A stretch of 6,947 bases of DNA, from NCBI GenBank assembly GCA_937891325.1, contig CALAFU010000205.1, positions 1-6,947 of the forward strand. The letters run 5' to 3'. Origin of the DNA: an uncultured Candidatus Melainabacteria bacterium. GTDB lineage: Bacteria; Cyanobacteriota; Vampirovibrionia; Gastranaerophilales; Gastranaerophilaceae. A program made the position numbers and the translations under genes. Within the stretch, counting starts at the first letter, position 1. Each line of letters opens with the position of its first letter. The notes below the pieces were generated by a model. That model worked only from the letters and a program-made list of their open reading frames with translations. It did not search any database and was not told the origin of the DNA. Of this stretch, positions 5,425 to 6,947 are shown one piece after another.

Positions 5425-5433
5425 AGTATAACA
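5425..5433 (-). promoter_or_regulatory. Extended -10 promoter for the glycosyltransferase operon
   Basis: On the minus strand TGTTATACT gives a TGN-extended -10 with hexamer TATACT (5430-5425). No convincing -35 lies 16-18 bases upstream, as is common for extended -10 promoters. Transcription would start near 5418, giving a leader of about 43 bases before the first glycosyltransferase gene. Confidence 0.5.
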
Positions 5434-5470
5434 CAAACACATTTACTTTTTACGTTGGGCAAATATTTTA

Positions 5471-5479
5471 TGTTATAAT
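5471..5479 (+). promoter_or_regulatory. Extended -10 promoter for the fucosyltransferase operon
   Basis: TGTTATAAT is a perfect -10 TATAAT (5474-5479) with the TGN extension. The -35 region is poor. Initiation near 5486 would leave a leader of about 15 bases, carrying the AAGGA ribosome binding site (5490-5494) six bases before the ATG. It is divergent from the glycosyltransferase promoter, with the two -10 boxes about 45 bases apart, so a factor bound between them could control both operons. Confidence 0.65.
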
Positions 5480-5500
5480 CTGTACAAAAAAGGATAAATT

Positions 5501-6382
5501 ATGTCAGATAAAAATAATAAAAATGTAATAGTTAATTTTTCAGGAAGAATGGCTAATCAAATGTTCCAATGGGCTTTTGGCAGAGCTTATGAAAAAAAAC
5601 AAGGTATAAAACCTCAATTTGATAATAGCCAAGAAACAATTAAAATTGATTGCTTTAACTTAATGAAGGATATTGAATTAGTTAAAAAGCCGTTGTTAAA
5701 AAAGATTTTACGCAAAATTATTTTTATCAGAAGTCTTAGAAATAAACTTTCTAAAGTTGATTTTAAACTTCCCGAAAGAGAAGAAAAATGTTTCTGTCAA
5801 TATGAATCAGAACTATTGGAACAACTTCCACCTATATATTTTAAAGGATATTTTCAAACTGAAAAATATTTTACTGATATTAGAGAACAACTATTGAAGG
5901 ATTTTGAACTAAGTTTGCCTTTAAATAATGCAAATAAAGAAGTCTTAGAAAAAATTAAAACGACTGAAGCTGTTGCTGTACACTTCCGCAGAGGTGATTA
6001 TACAAAAAAACGTGTAGCTGACAAATACGGTAGTTGCTCTGTTGAGTATTATAAAAATGCGGTAAAACTTATTGCAGAAAAAACAGGTAAAAACTTAACT
6101 GTGTTTGTGTTTTCAGATGATATCAATTGGGTAAAACAAAACGCAAAATTTGATTGTGAAACCGTTTATGTAGATATAAATTCAGGAAAACAAGGTTATT
6201 TCGATTTGGAATTAATGCAAAATTGCAAGCACAATGTAATTGCAAATAGTTCCTTCTCTTGGTGGGGCGCTTGGCTTAACCAAAATCCTGAAAAAGTTGT
6301 CGTTGCACCAAAAACTTGGATGAAGGTCTTAGATAACGATTACGATATTATTCCAGAGTCTTGGATTAGAATTGAAAACTAA
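5501..6382 (+). CDS. GT11-family alpha-1,2-fucosyltransferase
   Basis: A 293-residue glycosyltransferase of family GT11, predicted to transfer L-fucose from GDP-fucose in alpha-1,2 linkage to a terminal sugar, usually galactose, of a surface glycan in the cytoplasm. Diagnostic motifs are the N-terminal SGRMANQMFQWAFGRA (14-29), KGYFQTEKYF (115-124), HFRRGDY (161-167, the GDP-fucose-binding HxRRGDY signature), VFVFSDDINW (201-210) and the NSSFSWWGAWL block (249-259). Length matches complete bacterial members. The first motif departs from the common GGLGNQMFQYA. The ATG has an AAGGA site six bases away. Its TAA overlaps the ATG of the alkyltransferase gene (TAATG). With the divergently transcribed GT2 pair it fits a locus making a fucosylated O-antigen- or capsule-type glycan, possibly a host-glycan mimic. 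No GDP-fucose synthesis genes lie in the window. Confidence 0.93.
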   Translation: MSDKNNKNVIVNFSGRMANQMFQWAFGRAYEKKQGIKPQFDNSQETIKIDCFNLMKDIELVKKPLLKKILRKIIFIRSLRNKLSKVDFKLPEREEKCFCQYESELLEQLPPIYFKGYFQTEKYFTDIREQLLKDFELSLPLNNANKEVLEKIKTTEAVAVHFRRGDYTKKRVADKYGSCSVEYYKNAVKLIAEKTGKNLTVFVFSDDINWVKQNAKFDCETVYVDINSGKQGYFDLELMQNCKHNVIANSSFSWWGAWLNQNPEKVVVAPKTWMKVLDNDYDIIPESWIRIEN

Positions 6383-6924
6383 TGGAAAAATATTATAAAA
6401 CTGAATGTAATTCGCCAATAGGAAAACTTACCCTATGCGCAACAAAAGATGCGCTAATTGGTGTATGGATAGAGGGGCAAAAATATTTTTGTGACACCGT
6501 TTCGGAAACAATAGAAAATGATGATTTAAAAATATTTGACGAAACTAAAAAATGGTTGCACGAATATTTTAAAGGTAATAAGCCCAAAATTAATGATTTG
6601 AAGTTAGCACCAATTGGAAACGAATTTAGGCAAAGAGTTTGGAAAATTCTTTGTGAAATTCCTTATGGTGAAACTATTACATACGGAGAAATTGCAGGAA
6701 TTATCGCAAAAGAAAAAGGTATAAAAAGAATGTCTGCACAAGCAGTTGGAGGAGCAGTGGGTTGGAATCCAATTTGTATTATAATTCCTTGCCATAGAGT
6801 AGTTGGAACAAATGGAAGTTTAACTGGTTATGGTGGAGGAATAAAGAATAAAGTGGAATTATTAAAATTAGAAGGGATTGATATGAATAAATATTTTATT
6901 CCTAAGAGTGGTACTGCATTATGA
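6382..6924 (+). CDS. ogt: Methylated-DNA--[protein]-cysteine S-methyltransferase (O6-alkylguanine repair)
   Basis: A 180-residue suicide DNA-repair protein that moves the alkyl group from O6-alkylguanine (or O4-alkylthymine) to its own cysteine. An N-terminal ribonuclease-H-like domain (about 1-75, SPIGKLTL near the start) is followed by the DNA-binding domain: FRQRVWKILCEIPYGETITYGEIA (82-105, including the helix-turn-helix entry), SAQAVGGAVGWNP (118-130) and the active site PCHRVVG (136-142) with Cys137. The G-x-LTGYGGG segment follows (145-153). Length is normal for stand-alone Ogt. The base-flipping arginine of well-studied members, in the ARAVG stretch, is Gln120 here. Its ATG overlaps the fucosyltransferase stop (TAATG) and no strong ribosome binding site is seen, so translation is probably coupled. 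Its own stop overlaps the next start codon. A repair gene in a glycan operon is probably incidental. Confidence 0.95.
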   Translation: MEKYYKTECNSPIGKLTLCATKDALIGVWIEGQKYFCDTVSETIENDDLKIFDETKKWLHEYFKGNKPKINDLKLAPIGNEFRQRVWKILCEIPYGETITYGEIAGIIAKEKGIKRMSAQAVGGAVGWNPICIIIPCHRVVGTNGSLTGYGGGIKNKVELLKLEGIDMNKYFIPKSGTAL

Positions 6925-6947
6925 TAAAATACATAGAAAATGGAGCT
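6921..6947 (+). CDS. Start of an unidentified downstream gene, cut by the window edge
   Basis: An ATG at 6921 overlaps the alkyltransferase stop in an ATGA arrangement and reads MIKYIENGA before the window ends. Nine codons are too few to identify a product. The tight overlap, matching the TAATG junction before it, is the reason for calling a gene: three consecutive coupled starts suggest one operon. No strong Shine-Dalgarno precedes it. Confidence 0.5.

Noticed and set aside
6393..6795. Two minus-strand frames opposite the alkyltransferase gene
   Set aside because: The plus strand encodes a complete Ogt with its active site; the opposite frames are low-complexity shadows.
1..6947. Search by eye for tRNA, rRNA, riboswitch, CRISPR, toxin-antitoxin or defence genes
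   Set aside because: None was seen. Gaps between genes are 125 bases or less and are accounted for by promoters, a terminator and the repeat element.

Overview
The window is an AT-rich stretch of bacterial chromosome. Intergenic gaps are short, genes lie in tightly packed operons, and promoters are sigma70-like. The Sec-type export signal on a cysteine-rich protein, the surface-glycan glycosyltransferases and the alpha-1,2-fucosyltransferase suggest a Gram-negative, probably host-associated (gut-type) organism. A Gastranaerophilales/Melainabacteria-like or AT-rich proteobacterial origin would fit, but this is a guess from gene style. There is no rRNA, tRNA, CRISPR array, transposase or phage gene.

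Left part (1-2380, all minus strand): a two-gene membrane-protein operon, made of a small bacterial-PH-like protein and a DUF805-type multi-pass protein with an exported C-terminal domain. A GNAT acetyltransferase lies upstream of it. A 22-bp palindromic sequence occurs twice, at 16-37 and 1820-1842. The second copy is half of a larger inverted-repeat element that fills most of the gap between the GNAT gene and the membrane operon. The GNAT gene has a near-consensus promoter so close to its ATG that the mRNA is predicted to be leaderless.

Centre (2381-3032): a strong GC-rich hairpin terminator, then a gene for a small exported protein in which 35 of about 129 mature residues are cysteine, mostly as CxC. 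It has its own near-consensus promoter, a good ribosome binding site and small palindromes in its leader. This metallothionein-like protein is the least ordinary item in the window.

Right part (3033-6947): a surface-glycan locus with a divergent promoter region at 5376-5500. To the left run two tandem paralogous GT2 glycosyltransferases and an SGNH hydrolase, translationally overlapped. To the right run a GT11 fucosyltransferase, an Ogt-type O6-alkylguanine-DNA alkyltransferase and the first nine codons of another gene, each overlapping the next by 1-4 bases. The glycosyltransferases, fucosyltransferase and perhaps the SGNH esterase plausibly build and trim a fucosylated surface polysaccharide or LPS. 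The DNA-repair gene appears to be co-transcribed with them. I found no evident defence or mobile system. The cysteine-rich exported protein and the composite palindromic repeat are the best leads.
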